64,000 bases of DNA from JAHEGP01 sp963751595 (GCA_963751595.1 CAVVVC010000005.1:95821-159820), one strand, 5' to 3'; counted from the stretch's first letter, positions 1 to 9,983 are shown. A program made the numbers and translations. The notes: generated from the sequence alone by a model not told the origin.

Positions 1-90
1 AGAGTCATCGCCGATAAGGCCTGAATTTGCAGCTGATGCCGCCTGATGGATTCTGGTTTCGTCACTTGTCCCACTCATAGGATTACAGTC

Positions 91-1248
91 ATGGCCCAGC
101 AACAGAACCGGTTCAACGTCAAGGCAGCCTGGTGCGTTGCCCTGATTGCGCTGACGGGCTGTTCGCCGTCTGTTGACGTAGCACCCGTCGCCGCCAAGCC
201 AGAAGTGACGGTGGTCAAGGTCGAGGCGGTCGATGTACCTGTTGTGTACGAAATTGTCGGTAAAACCAGCAGCTCCCGGCGCGTGGAGATACGCTCCCGG
301 GTAGAGGGTTTTCTTGAGCGACGCATCTATAGAGAGGGCAGCAGGGTGGAGGAAGGAGAGGTGCTGTTCCAAATGGATCGCAAACCCTTCCAGGCACAAT
401 TGGACGCGGCCAGGGCGGAGCTGGAGCAGCAGCAGGCGCGTCTGAATAACGCCACCGCCAACCTGAAGCGAGTTAAGCCACTCGCCAGGCAAAATGCCGT
501 GGCTCAAAAAGAGCTGGACGATGCGCTGGGAGTTTTCCGCTCCTCGGCGGCATCGGTCGAGGCCGCCAAGGCCAAGGTTGTGCAGGCCGAGTTAAACCTG
601 GGCTATACGGAAATCAAATCACCGGTTACCGGGGTGTCCAGCTTTGCCGTCAAGCAGGAGGGCTCTTACATCAGTAACAGCGACAGTCTGCTCACCTATG
701 TCGCCCAGATCGAACCGATATGGGTTGAATTCAGCCTGTCCGAGAACCAGACTTTTCGGTTCAGGCGGCAGCTACGGGAAGGTACGGTATTAGCGCCGGT
801 AGATGACAATTTTGAGGTCGAAATCGTCCTGGCCGATGGCACGATATTCCCCGAGAAGGGAAGGATAACCTTCTCCGATGCCTCGATCAGTGAAAAGACC
901 GGCACCTTTTTATTGCGGGCAGAGATTGCCAATCCGAACGGGCAGCTGCGTCCCGGGCAATTCGTGCGCACGCGATTGCTGGGTGCGATACGACCCAGTG
1001 CCATATTGGTGCCCCAACGCGCGGTACAGCAGGGGGCGCAGGGCAGTTTTGTCTGGTTGGTGGACGACAGCGGTAACAGTCGATTTCAGCCGGTAGAAGT
1101 GGGTGAGTGGCAGGGGGACAAGTGGTTTATTACCAAGGGCTTGCGCGGCGGTGAAACCGTTGTTGTCGATGGCGCCCTGAAAGTCCGGGCCGGGATTGCC
1201 CTGCAAACCACTCCCTACGCCGAGGCAGCATCTGCTGCTGTCAACTAG
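91..1248 (+). CDS. RND efflux periplasmic adaptor (membrane fusion lipoprotein)
   Basis: Periplasmic adaptor of a tripartite RND efflux pump, linking the inner-membrane pump to the outer-membrane channel encoded just downstream. The start at 91 is preferred over an in-frame ATG at 46 because it gives a clean lipoprotein signal ending in the lipobox LTGC at about residue 24. A barrel-sandwich/lipoyl segment near residues 60-100 (RVEGFLERR, GEVLFQMD) is followed by a Gln/Ala-rich coiled-coil hairpin and a beta-barrel region (VWVEFSLSE-like, RPGQFVRTRL). The length of 385 aa is normal for AcrA/MexE-type adaptors. A 15-base gap to the pump gene implies one operon. Substrate cannot be told from sequence. 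Confidence 0.93.
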   Translation: MAQQQNRFNVKAAWCVALIALTGCSPSVDVAPVAAKPEVTVVKVEAVDVPVVYEIVGKTSSSRRVEIRSRVEGFLERRIYREGSRVEEGEVLFQMDRKPFQAQLDAARAELEQQQARLNNATANLKRVKPLARQNAVAQKELDDALGVFRSSAASVEAAKAKVVQAELNLGYTEIKSPVTGVSSFAVKQEGSYISNSDSLLTYVAQIEPIWVEFSLSENQTFRFRRQLREGTVLAPVDDNFEVEIVLADGTIFPEKGRITFSDASISEKTGTFLLRAEIANPNGQLRPGQFVRTRLLGAIRPSAILVPQRAVQQGAQGSFVWLVDDSGNSRFQPVEVGEWQGDKWFITKGLRGGETVVVDGALKVRAGIALQTTPYAEAASAAVN

Positions 1249-1263
1249 GGAGGGCTGACGCCA

Positions 1264-4200
1264 ATGATTTCGGCAATTTTTATCCAGCGCCCCGTACTCT
1301 CAACCGTGCTCTCGATCATCGTCGTGATTCTCGGTTTCGTTTCCATGTATGGCCTTCCGATTACCCAATACCCGGATATAGCACCGGTGCAGGTGACGGT
1401 AAGCACCGGTTACCCCGGCGCTGATGCCGAGACCGTGGCGAACTCAGTAGCTGCGCCGATCGAAAAGCAAATCAACGGCGTCGACAACATGATCTACATG
1501 CAGTCGACCAGCTCTGCCACCGGCGAAATGGGCCTGACCGTTTATTTTACTATGGATACCGACCCGGATACCGCCGAGGTCAAAGTCAATAATCGGGTGG
1601 GTTTGGCGCTCGCGGAATTACCCGATGTCGTGCGCAATGCGGGAGTCAATGTCGAGAAACGTTCTTCCAGCTTTCTGATGCTGATCGGTATTTACTCGCC
1701 GGACGGTCGCTACGACGAACAGTATGTAGGCAACTATGCCAACCTGTATGTGCTGGACGCCCTGAAGCGGGTACCGGGGGCCAACCAGGCGAGTATTATG
1801 GGACTGCCCGACCTGGCGATGCGACTATGGCTGCAACCCGACCGCATGGCCGGTTTGAAAGTGACAACCACCGATGTGCAAAAGGCAGTCAGCGAGCAGA
1901 ACAAGCAGTTTGGCGCCGGCCGCCTGGGCCAGGCACCCACCGAGGGCGCGGTTGAAATGACCTTCCCGGTGGTCACCGAGGGCCGCTTTACCGAAGCCCA
2001 TGAGTTTGACGATGTCATACTGCGCGCTGACCCGGAGGGTGCCGCCATCGTCCGCATGAAAGATGTGGGTTATGCCGAGGAGGGCCTGAAGCAGTACCTG
2101 TTGCGCTCCAGCCTGAATGGCAGCCCGGCCACCTTTATTGCGGTCTATCAGCAGCCCGGCTCTAACGCGATGGAAGTTGCGGCCAATGTGCGGGCGGAAC
2201 TGGAACGGCTGAGTGCGAGTTTCCCCGACGGCATTGACTATACAGTGTCGCTTGACACCACCAAGGTGGTCCAGGCATCCATTGACGAGGTGGTTGAAAC
2301 CCTGTTGATTGCGGTAGCGCTGGTGGTGCTGGTGACCTACCTCTTCCTGCAGAACATCAATGCCACCCTGATTCCCACTGTGGCCATTTTTATCTCCCTG
2401 GTAGGCACCTTCATCGGTATGGCCGCACTGGGCTTCTCCATCAACCTGTTGACCTTGTTCGGCCTGATCCTGGCCATTGGCATTGTCTGCGATGATGCGA
2501 TCGTGGTGGTGGAAAACGTTGAACGCAACATGAACCAGCTGGGTATGCAGCCCAGGGAGGCTACTTTCAGGGCGATGGAAGAGGTGACCGGGCCCGTAAT
2601 CGCCACCACGCTGGTATTGATTGCGGTTTTTGTACCAGTGGCCTTTCTGTCCGGCACTACCGGAGTGCTGTTTCAGCAGTTTGCCATTACCATCGCCATA
2701 TCGGTGTCGATCTCCAGCTTTATCGCGCTGACCCTGACCCCGGCGCTGGCCGCTATTTTGCTCAAACCAGGGGTGGCGCCCAATCGATTTTTCAGCCAAT
2801 TCAACCAATGGCTGGATGCATTGACTGAGCGCTATGCCGCCGGAGCCGAGCTGACAATCAAGCGCAGCGGTCTTGCCCTGATGATTCTCGCGGCGATGCT
2901 GTTCGCCACCTTTACCTTGTTTAAATCGGTCCCGGGCAGTTTCGTGCCACCCGAGGACCAGGGCTTTCTGTTTGCCGCCATTATGCTGCCGGATGGCGCG
3001 AGTATTGATCGCAGCGAGAAGATGACCCAGGACGTCGCAGACATCTTTTCGCAACACCCTGCGGTGCAGGATTACTCCGCCTTGGCCGGTTTCAGCCTGC
3101 TGGACGGGCAGTTCAAGACCAATTCAGGGACAGTCTTTGTGTCGCTTAAGGATTTTGCACAGCGGACTGATCCCGAGCTGACCGTGGACGCCCTGTTGGC
3201 GTGGGTCACTCCCCGGCTCAATGCCCTGAACGAAGGTGTTGCCTTTGCCATTAATCCGCCGCCAATTCCCGGCCTGGGCAGCCAGGGAGGCTTCGAGTTC
3301 TGGCTGCAGAATCGCGGCCAGGGCGATGTCGCGCAGCTGGAGGAAACCACCCGGGGGCTGGTCGCAGAGGCTGAAGCGCGGGCCGAGTTGACGCGACTCA
3401 ATACCACCATCAACGCGGCGTCACGCCAGTTGCGCACCGAGGTTGATCGCTCCAAAGCGGAGATGCTCGGTGTGCCGGTACAGGATATCTACAATACCCT
3501 GCAAACCCTTTTTGGCTCGCTCTACGTCAGTCAGTACAACAAGTTTGGCCGGGTCTGGCAGGTCATTATGCAGGCCGAGCCGGAATACCGCGAAAGGCCC
3601 GAGGACATCAACAATATCTTTGTCCGCCAGAAAGACGGCGAGATGGTGCCGATTTCCGCCGTTGTAGAGACGGCCTATGACGTCGGGCCCGATTTGGTGT
3701 CGCGCTTTAACGGCTTTATGGCGGCTAAAATCACCGGTGACGCAGCGGCGGGGTTCAGTTCCGGGCAGTCTATCGGCGCCATGGAGGCCATCTCAGCCCA
3801 GCACCTGCCCGATGGCTATACCTACGCCTGGTCGGGTCAGGCATTTGAGGAGAAGCAGTCAAGTGGCGCTTCCGCCATCGTGTTTGGCTTTGCCCTGGTG
3901 ATGGTGTTCCTGATTCTGGCGGCACAATACGAGCAATGGTCGCTGCCCATTGCAGTGCTTACCGCTGTGCCCTTTGGCATCTTTGGCGCCCTGGTTGCTG
4001 TGTGGATGCGAGGCATGGAAAATGACGTCTATTTTCAGATCGGGCTGGTCACCCTGATTGGCCTGTCGGCCAAGAATGCTATCCTCATTATCGAGTTCGC
4101 CGAGCTCAAGTACAGCGAAGGCATGAGTGCAAGGGATGCAGCCATCGAGGCCGCCCGCTTGCGCCTGCGACCCATACTGATGACATCGCTGTCGTTTATT

Positions 4201-4413
4201 TTTGGCGCGATGCCGCTGGTATTGGCTTCCGGAGCGGGAGCGGCGGCCCGGCATTCTATTGGTACCGGGATTATCGGAGGTATGATCGGCGCCACCAGCC
4301 TGGCGTTGTTCTTTGTGCCGCTTTTCTATTTTCTGGTTATCAGCGCCAAGGAAAAGCTGCAGGGCGGTCGCAAGTCGGATGGCGCCTTGAGCAAGAACCC
4401 CGGGGAGGCTTGA
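1264..4413 (+). CDS. RND multidrug efflux transporter, inner-membrane pump (HAE1/AcrB type)
   Basis: Proton-driven inner-membrane pump of 1049 aa, full length for the AcrB/MexF family. The N-terminus (MISAIFIQRPVLSTVLSII) is the usual first membrane helix, followed by the porter signature PITQYPDIAPVQVTV. The fourth-helix proton-relay aspartates are present in GIVCDDAIVVVENVER, and the C-terminal membrane half keeps GLSAKNAILIIEFA. The gene lies between adaptor and channel genes, and the channel gene begins one base after its stop. Hydrophobic/amphiphilic efflux is expected from the family. The specific substrates are not predictable. Confidence 0.96.
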   Translation: MISAIFIQRPVLSTVLSIIVVILGFVSMYGLPITQYPDIAPVQVTVSTGYPGADAETVANSVAAPIEKQINGVDNMIYMQSTSSATGEMGLTVYFTMDTDPDTAEVKVNNRVGLALAELPDVVRNAGVNVEKRSSSFLMLIGIYSPDGRYDEQYVGNYANLYVLDALKRVPGANQASIMGLPDLAMRLWLQPDRMAGLKVTTTDVQKAVSEQNKQFGAGRLGQAPTEGAVEMTFPVVTEGRFTEAHEFDDVILRADPEGAAIVRMKDVGYAEEGLKQYLLRSSLNGSPATFIAVYQQPGSNAMEVAANVRAELERLSASFPDGIDYTVSLDTTKVVQASIDEVVETLLIAVALVVLVTYLFLQNINATLIPTVAIFISLVGTFIGMAALGFSINLLTLFGLILAIGIVCDDAIVVVENVERNMNQLGMQPREATFRAMEEVTGPVIATTLVLIAVFVPVAFLSGTTGVLFQQFAITIAISVSISSFIALTLTPALAAILLKPGVAPNRFFSQFNQWLDALTERYAAGAELTIKRSGLALMILAAMLFATFTLFKSVPGSFVPPEDQGFLFAAIMLPDGASIDRSEKMTQDVADIFSQHPAVQDYSALAGFSLLDGQFKTNSGTVFVSLKDFAQRTDPELTVDALLAWVTPRLNALNEGVAFAINPPPIPGLGSQGGFEFWLQNRGQGDVAQLEETTRGLVAEAEARAELTRLNTTINAASRQLRTEVDRSKAEMLGVPVQDIYNTLQTLFGSLYVSQYNKFGRVWQVIMQAEPEYRERPEDINNIFVRQKDGEMVPISAVVETAYDVGPDLVSRFNGFMAAKITGDAAAGFSSGQSIGAMEAISAQHLPDGYTYAWSGQAFEEKQSSGASAIVFGFALVMVFLILAAQYEQWSLPIAVLTAVPFGIFGALVAVWMRGMENDVYFQIGLVTLIGLSAKNAILIIEFAELKYSEGMSARDAAIEAARLRLRPILMTSLSFIFGAMPLVLASGAGAAARHSIGTGIIGGMIGATSLALFFVPLFYFLVISAKEKLQGGRKSDGALSKNPGEA

Positions 4414-4414
4414 T

Positions 4415-5857
4415 ATGAGGCGCTTGCTGTTACCTGCCCTGGCGCTGGCGCTTGGCGCCTGTGCGGTTGGCCCCGACTACCAGCCGCCCAATATTGAAAC
4501 GCCGGCGAATTGGCAGGTCAGCCTGGCGGAAGCAACCGCAACCGCTAATACCGCCTGGTGGTCAGAGTTCCAGGATCCGGCGCTGGATGAACTCGTAGAG
4601 CAAGCTTTGCAAAACAACCTCGATGTGCGCATTGCCGCGGCCCGTATCGAACAGTTTGCCGCGCGCCTCAATATCACCCGCTCCCAGTATTTCCCGCAAA
4701 TTGGCTATGGCGCCGCCGCTGACCGACAGGGAATAGACCCCTCAAGGGCCATACCCGGTTTCAGTGAAGGCCTGACGGACTCCTACCAGGCAACACTGAA
4801 CGTGGGCTGGGAACTGGACGTCTGGGGCAGGGTGCGCCGGGCCAGCGAGGCGGCCAGGGCAGAGTTACTGGCTTCGGAGGAGGTACGACGCGCGACGATT
4901 CTCAGCCTGGTTTCCTCGGTTGCGGTCAGTTATGTCAACCTCAGGCGGCTGGACCGGCAACTGGAAATTGCCATCCAGACCCGGGAGAGCCGGCGTCAGG
5001 CGCTGGCCCTGTTTGAACTGCAGTTCGCCGGCGGTGTGATCGGTGCCTTGCAGCTGGCGCAGGTGCGTTCAGAATACGAAAGTGCAGCGGCGGCCGTGCC
5101 TGCCCTGGAGCTCGATATTGCGCAGTTGGAAAATGCCATCTCGGTTCTGCTTGGACGCAACCCCGGACCTATTCCCAGGGGCCTGAGTATTGAACAGTTC
5201 CAGCTCAGCGAGATTCCCGCCGATATTCCATCCGAGGTGCTATTGCGACGACCTGATATCCGTGCTGCGGAGCAACAGCTGATAGCCGCTAACGCCCGGA
5301 TTGGAGTGGCGCGCGCCGCCTATTTTCCGAGGATTTCCCTCACCGGGTTGGCGGGTTTTGTCAGTGGCGACCTGTCCACCTGGTTCGACCAGGAATCCCG
5401 CACCTGGGGGGTGGGTGGCGATCTGCTGGGGCCGATTTTTGCCGGAGGCCGCATTAAATCGGGCGTGGAGCAATCCGAGGCCGTGCGCAGGGAGTTTCTT
5501 TTCAACTATCAGCAGGCCATCCTGCAGGCGTTGCGAGAGGTGGAAGACGCGTTGGTGCAAACGCAGAAATCCCGGGAGCAACTGATTTTGGAGCAGCGCC
5601 GGGTGGTTGCTCTCAAGGACTACGCCAGACTCGCCAGGCTGCGCTACGACAACGGCTACACCAGCTACATCGAAGTGCTGGATTCCGAGCGCAGCCTGTT
5701 TAGTGCCCAACTTAATGTGGTGCAGTTGGAAAACAGTGTTTACAGTGGGATCATCAATACCTACAAGGCCATGGGTGGCGGCTGGGTGGATCTGGCACAG
5801 CAGTCGGCGGACATGATCGATTTCCCTCCGGCTCCCGAGGCCCCGACGAGTCAATAG
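4415..5857 (+). CDS. RND efflux outer-membrane channel lipoprotein (OprM/NodT family)
   Basis: Trimeric outer-membrane channel completing the tripartite efflux pump. The 480-aa product has a short signal with lipobox LGAC near residue 15, the typical start VGPDYQPP, and two repeated TolC-like halves (AARIEQFAARLNITRSQYFPQI; AANARIGVARAAYFPRISLTG). The motif LLRRPDIRAAEQQL, typical of the NodT subfamily, is present. It starts one base after the pump stop codon, consistent with translational coupling. The gene is intact, but the sequence immediately 3' of it is a remnant of an unrelated acyl-CoA synthetase. Confidence 0.95.
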   Translation: MRRLLLPALALALGACAVGPDYQPPNIETPANWQVSLAEATATANTAWWSEFQDPALDELVEQALQNNLDVRIAAARIEQFAARLNITRSQYFPQIGYGAAADRQGIDPSRAIPGFSEGLTDSYQATLNVGWELDVWGRVRRASEAARAELLASEEVRRATILSLVSSVAVSYVNLRRLDRQLEIAIQTRESRRQALALFELQFAGGVIGALQLAQVRSEYESAAAAVPALELDIAQLENAISVLLGRNPGPIPRGLSIEQFQLSEIPADIPSEVLLRRPDIRAAEQQLIAANARIGVARAAYFPRISLTGLAGFVSGDLSTWFDQESRTWGVGGDLLGPIFAGGRIKSGVEQSEAVRREFLFNYQQAILQALREVEDALVQTQKSREQLILEQRRVVALKDYARLARLRYDNGYTSYIEVLDSERSLFSAQLNVVQLENSVYSGIINTYKAMGGGWVDLAQQSADMIDFPPAPEAPTSQ

Positions 5858-5878
5858 CCGGTGCTTGGCCGACTGTAG

Positions 5879-6355
5879 AAACAATTCACCGAGACGGCCA
5901 AATCACTCTCTGAGCTGGAGTCCGGCGCCACCACAGAAACCCTGCGCGATGGCTGGCTCCATTCCGGTGATGTCGCGACGATGGATGCAGATGGCTACAT
6001 CACCATCTGCGACCGGATAAAGGGCATGATCATCTCCGGCGGAGAAAACATCTACCCGGCCGAAGTCGAGAACGCGATTCTGTCTCACGACAAGGTAGTG
6101 GAAGTTGCGGTAATCGGGCAACAGAACGAGCAGTGGGGCGAAATCCCATTGGCCGTGGTGGTGGTGAAGGGTGCAATCGATGCTCAGCAATTACTGGATT
6201 ACTGCGAGGGTAAGCTGGCGCACTTCAAAATTTCCAAGCGCGTTGAATTCATCGATGAGATTCACCGCAATCCAACGGGCAAAGCACTCAAAGCCCGGTT
6301 GCGTGAGCAGTTTGCGGCGCCTGCCAGCTCGGACTGGCGCACCGGCGACACATAG
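5879..6355 (+). pseudogene. C-terminal remnant of an AMP-forming acyl-CoA synthetase
   Basis: The reading frame opens after a TAG at 5876 and encodes only the C-terminal domain of an acyl-CoA ligase. Residues read DGWLHSGDVATMDADGY, then the hinge motif DRIKGMIISGGENIYPAEVE, and near the end the conserved lysine context NPTGKALK that normally completes adenylation. The roughly 370 N-terminal residues carrying the AMP-binding P-loop are absent, and the frame begins only 21 bases after the upstream channel gene. It is therefore a deletion remnant rather than a functional gene. A translation start at ATG 5981 would leave 124 aa of the C-terminal lid domain, which could not act alone. Confidence 0.88.
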
Positions 6356-6616
6356 AAACGATGAAATCAGAGATCACCAGCTCCCTCCGATCATGGTGAG
6401 GTTGACGTTAAAAGAAAATTTTTCCAGCCCGCCGAGTTACGCCAGTCTCACCCATATACCGACCCCCACTCGATTACCCTTTGGTGGTACCGATGCGAAT
6501 AACAGTAACGGTTGAAATCGCACCCGCTATGGTTCCAAATGGGCGGCTCTCGCGAGTCAATCCATCGCAAGGTTTGAGTACCGAGTCTTGACAATGGCCA
6601 ATACAGGAACAAGCCC

Positions 6617-7441
6617 TTGAATCACCGCCCACGGAAAAGGTTCGGCCAGAATTTTCTGCGCGATAACAACGTTATCGACAAGATTGTTGCTGCGGTCGCG
6701 CCCCGACCCGGGCAGCACATCGTGGAGATAGGGCCGGGCGAAGGCGCCCTCAGCGAAGCACTGATCGCGAGCGGGACACAGGTCACTGCACTGGAAATCG
6801 ACAGGGACCTGGTGCCGCATCTGCTGCTTCGCTTCGGCCTTGCTGCCAATTTCACGGTGATTCAGGCCGATGCCCTGCTCCACGATTTCAGCCAAATGTG
6901 TAGCGATGATCAAAAATTTCGCATCGTGGGCAACCTGCCCTACAACATCTCTACCCCGCTGCTGTTTCACTTGCTGGAATTTGCGACAGATATCGCCGAT
7001 ATGCACTTTATGCTGCAAAAGGAAGTGGTGCAGCGCATGGCCGCGGCTCCCGGAAGCAAGCACTACGGCAGGTTGAGCATCATGGTGCAATACGCCTGTC
7101 GGGTCGACCCGCTGTTTGAAGTGCCGCCGGGCGCTTTTTACCCGGCCCCGAAGGTAGACTCGGCGGTGTTACGACTCACCCCGTGGCAGCAGCCGCCCCA
7201 TCCGGCCGCGGATCCGCGCCAGCTTGCCCACCTCGTCAATGTCGCCTTTCAGCAACGCCGTAAAACCCTGCGCAACGCGCTCAAGGGATTAATCAGTGAG
7301 GAAGCCCTCACTTTATTGCAAATTGATAGTAAAATGCGTCCGGAGAATTTATCACTGGCTGACTACGTCGCCATCAGCAACGCACTATCAGGCCCTCGCA
7401 CGGAGTCTCATGCCCCAGAGTTCCCAAAACGAAAACATTGA
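6617..7441 (+). CDS. rsmA: 16S rRNA dimethyladenosine transferase RsmA/KsgA
   Basis: Dimethylates A1518 and A1519 in the 3' helix of 16S rRNA during late small-subunit assembly. The 274-aa protein has the family opening RKRFGQNFLRDNNVID, the SAM-binding motif EIGPGEGALSEAL and the catalytic motif NLPYNISTP. The start is TTG at 6617, supported by AGGA at 6605-6608, eight bases upstream. It heads the housekeeping block and overlaps apaG by 32 bases, as is common in gammaproteobacteria. The usual upstream partners lptD, surA and pdxA are missing. The preceding 260 bases show no gene. Confidence 0.96.
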   Translation: MNHRPRKRFGQNFLRDNNVIDKIVAAVAPRPGQHIVEIGPGEGALSEALIASGTQVTALEIDRDLVPHLLLRFGLAANFTVIQADALLHDFSQMCSDDQKFRIVGNLPYNISTPLLFHLLEFATDIADMHFMLQKEVVQRMAAAPGSKHYGRLSIMVQYACRVDPLFEVPPGAFYPAPKVDSAVLRLTPWQQPPHPAADPRQLAHLVNVAFQQRRKTLRNALKGLISEEALTLLQIDSKMRPENLSLADYVAISNALSGPRTESHAPEFPKRKH

Positions 7442-7796
7442 AATCCGCGTCAACACGCGCTTTTTGCCGGAGCAGTCCGACCCGGAACATGGCCGTTTCG
7501 CTTTCGCCTATACCATCGCGATCACCAACGGTGGTACCGAGCCCGTGCGCCTGCTCAGTCGCTACTGGTTGATTACCGACGGCAACAACGATAAAAAGGA
7601 AGTCCACGGCGAAGGGGTGGTTGGTGAGCAGCCCTATATCCCCGCCGGGGATACCTTTGAATACACCAGTGGCGCGATGCTCAAAACGGCGGTCGGCACG
7701 ATGGAAGGAAGCTATCAAATGGTGACCGACTCCGGGGACTACTTCGACGCTGTCATCCCCCGCTTCAGTTTGAAAGATCCCAGGGCCCTGCATTGA
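7410..7796 (+). CDS. apaG: ApaG protein
   Basis: Small beta-sandwich (DUF525) protein of 128 aa, the usual ApaG length. Core sequence includes FAFAYTIAITNGG, LLSRYWLITD and GEQPYIPAGDTFEYTSGA, followed by GSYQMV. A longer in-frame ORF reaches back into rsmA, but ATG 7410 is preferred because CGGAG lies just upstream and the product then begins directly before the domain. It is placed between rsmA and apaH as in many gammaproteobacteria. The biochemical function is not firmly established. Genetic links to Mg/Co resistance are reported for homologues. Confidence 0.94.
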   Translation: MPQSSQNENIEIRVNTRFLPEQSDPEHGRFAFAYTIAITNGGTEPVRLLSRYWLITDGNNDKKEVHGEGVVGEQPYIPAGDTFEYTSGAMLKTAVGTMEGSYQMVTDSGDYFDAVIPRFSLKDPRALH

Positions 7797-7876
7797 TTGT
7801 CCGCTCACGGAATCATGGCCTGAACACCGGCGAGGGCGCTGTCGACCGACCCTGCTGCAGGGTCGATCCATAGGCT

Positions 7877-8686
7877 ATGGCTACTTATGCGGTCGGGGAC
7901 GTCCAGGGTTGCTACAGGCCCCTGATGTGCCTGTTGAAGCGGATAAAGTTCGACGAAGGCACAGACCAATTGTGGTTTGTCGGTGATCTGATCAACCGCG
8001 GACCCCAGTCGCTGGAAGTGCTGCAACTGGCGCGCTCCCTGGGCGATCAGGCCAAAATTGTGCTCGGCAATCACGACCTGCATTTCCTGGCGGTTGCCAC
8101 CGGCATGCGCCCTCCCCGCAACAAGGATACCCTCGACCCGGTATTGCAGTCACCCGAATGCGATTCCCTGGTTGACTGGCTGCGACAGCAACCGCTGTTC
8201 TATACCGATGCAGCACTGGGTTATTCGATGGTCCACGCCGGTATTCCCCCCGGCTGGAGCCTCGCCAGAGCCCAGAAGCGTGCCCACGAAGTCGAACAGA
8301 TGCTGCGCTCCTCCCGCTACCTGGATTTTCTCGACGCCATGTACGGCGATGAACCGCTGGGCTGGAGCGCGGACCTGCGGGGCATGGAGCGCTTGCGCGT
8401 GATCACCAACTACCTCACGAGAATGCGCTTCTGTGCCGCCGACGGCACTTTGGACCTGATGGACAAAACCCACACAGAATCGGCGCGTCTGGGTTTCCTC
8501 CCCTGGTATCGTTTCCCCAACCCGAGCCTGGAGAGTCACAAACTGCTGTTCGGTCACTGGGCTGCGCTGGATGGCAAGGTCGACGTAAAAAATGTGTTTG
8601 CCCTCGACACGGGCTGTGCCTGGGGCGGCAGGCTGACCATGATGCGGCTGGAAGATGGGCGCTTTTTCCGCTGCAGGTGCCGCTGA
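7877..8686 (+). CDS. apaH: Symmetrical bis(5'-nucleosyl)-tetraphosphatase ApaH
   Basis: Metallophosphoesterase that splits Ap4A symmetrically into two ADP, removing stress alarmones and, in known cases, Np4 caps from RNA. The 269-aa product carries the successive metal-binding motifs GDVQGCY, GDLINRGP and GNHD, with later histidines in MVHAGIPPGW and LFGHWAALDG. Length and order are typical. It follows apaG after an 80-base gap. The ribosome-binding site is weak, but no better in-frame start precedes the first metal motif. Confidence 0.96.
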   Translation: MATYAVGDVQGCYRPLMCLLKRIKFDEGTDQLWFVGDLINRGPQSLEVLQLARSLGDQAKIVLGNHDLHFLAVATGMRPPRNKDTLDPVLQSPECDSLVDWLRQQPLFYTDAALGYSMVHAGIPPGWSLARAQKRAHEVEQMLRSSRYLDFLDAMYGDEPLGWSADLRGMERLRVITNYLTRMRFCAADGTLDLMDKTHTESARLGFLPWYRFPNPSLESHKLLFGHWAALDGKVDVKNVFALDTGCAWGGRLTMMRLEDGRFFRCRCR

Positions 8687-8747
8687 GGGCAAGCTATCCG
8701 GGGAATTAAGCCGGGCCTAAATCATTTCTGACAGGCGGTTATTCAGT

Positions 8748-9983
8748 ATGGAGATCTACCTGGTCGGCGGCGCCGTCAGAGACGAACTGCTCGGGCTCGA
8801 GGTGCACGAGCGCGACTGGGTCGTTACCGGTGCAACCCCTGCCGGGATGGCCGAGGCTGATTATCGCCCGGTGGGCAAGGATTTTCCGGTGTTTCTGCAC
8901 CCCCGTACCCAGGAGGAATACGCCCTCGCCCGCACCGAGCGTAAAAGCGGCCATGGCTATGGGGGTTTCGAGTTCTTCACCTCCCCCGAGGTCACCCTCG
9001 AACAGGACCTGCAGCGGCGGGACCTGACCATCAACGCCATGGCCCGGGCTGACGACGGCACACTGATCGATCCTTTCAACGGCCAGCGGGATTTGCAACA
9101 GCGCCTGTTGCGCCATGTCAGCGACGCCTTTGTCGAAGACCCCTTGCGGGTGCTGCGGGTCGCCCGCTTTGCCGCCCGCTTTGCCGGGCTGGGCTTTCGG
9201 GTGGCTGCCGAGACCCTGGAGCTGATGGGGCAAATCGCCGCCAGCGGCGAGCTCGACTATCTCGTACCCGAGCGGGTCTGGCAGGAAACCCGCAAGGCGC
9301 TGGCAACAAACCACCCCGAAGTCTACTTTCAGGTACTGCACGACTGCAGTGCGCTCGCCAGCATCCTGCCGGAGCTGGAGCGGCTGTTTGGCGTGCCGCA
9401 GCCGGCACAACACCACCCTGAAGTCGACACCGGCGTTCACACCCTGATGGTGCTGCAGCAGGCGACCCGAATCAGCGACCAGACCCGGGTGAGGTTTGCC
9501 GCACTGGTGCATGACCTGGGCAAGGGCACGACCCCTGCCGCCACCCTGCCCCGTCATATCGCCCATGAGCACCGCGGCATCGACATCATCAGGGATTTAT
9601 GCCAACGGCTGCGGGTGCCCAACGACCATCGCGACCTGGCGCTGATTTGTTGTCGCTACCACGGCCTGGCGCACCGAATCCTCGAGGTCCGGGACAGCAC
9701 CGTGTTGAAATTGCTCACCGCCACTGATGCCCTCCGTCGCCCCGAGCGTTTCACCGAGTTTTTACAGTGCTGCGAGGCCGACAGTCGCGGTCGGTTGGGT
9801 TTTGAGGAGCGGCCCTACCCCCAGGCTGACTTTTTGCTGGCTGCCCTGGAGGCGGCTGCCGCCGTCGACCACCAGCAGCTGATCAGCGCGGGCTACAGCG
9901 GCAAGCGCCTGGGTGAACAGATTGCCCGGGAGCGCATCCAGGCGATCCGCTTGCTGCCAAGACCGGCACTGGCAAACCCGTGA
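8748..9983 (+). CDS. cca: CCA-adding enzyme / tRNA nucleotidyltransferase with HD domain
   Basis: Adds or repairs the 3' CCA of tRNAs. The 411-aa protein is a class II nucleotidyltransferase with the N-terminal head motif VGGAVRDELLGLEVHERDW, the second motif RRDLTINAMA and the neck sequence EDPLRVLRVARFAARF. A C-terminal HD phosphohydrolase domain is visible (HTLMVLQQ, FAALVHDLGKG, HEHRGID), as in the E. coli-type enzyme that also shows phosphatase activity. AGGCGG lies about 11 bases before the ATG. It sits between apaH and the folate genes, an arrangement also seen in pseudomonads. Confidence 0.95.
   Translation: MEIYLVGGAVRDELLGLEVHERDWVVTGATPAGMAEADYRPVGKDFPVFLHPRTQEEYALARTERKSGHGYGGFEFFTSPEVTLEQDLQRRDLTINAMARADDGTLIDPFNGQRDLQQRLLRHVSDAFVEDPLRVLRVARFAARFAGLGFRVAAETLELMGQIAASGELDYLVPERVWQETRKALATNHPEVYFQVLHDCSALASILPELERLFGVPQPAQHHPEVDTGVHTLMVLQQATRISDQTRVRFAALVHDLGKGTTPAATLPRHIAHEHRGIDIIRDLCQRLRVPNDHRDLALICCRYHGLAHRILEVRDSTVLKLLTATDALRRPERFTEFLQCCEADSRGRLGFEERPYPQADFLLAALEAAAAVDHQQLISAGYSGKRLGEQIARERIQAIRLLPRPALANP

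Noticed and set aside
1..24. Open frame at the left edge ending in TGA (RVIADKA)
   Set aside because: Only seven residues are visible, so neither a gene nor a strand can be established.
1825..3057. Long minus-strand open frame (410 codons) across the RND pump gene
   Set aside because: It is antisense to a clear RND pump and has low-complexity His/Gly/Gln-rich composition with no family features. It is a shadow of the codon usage of the real gene.
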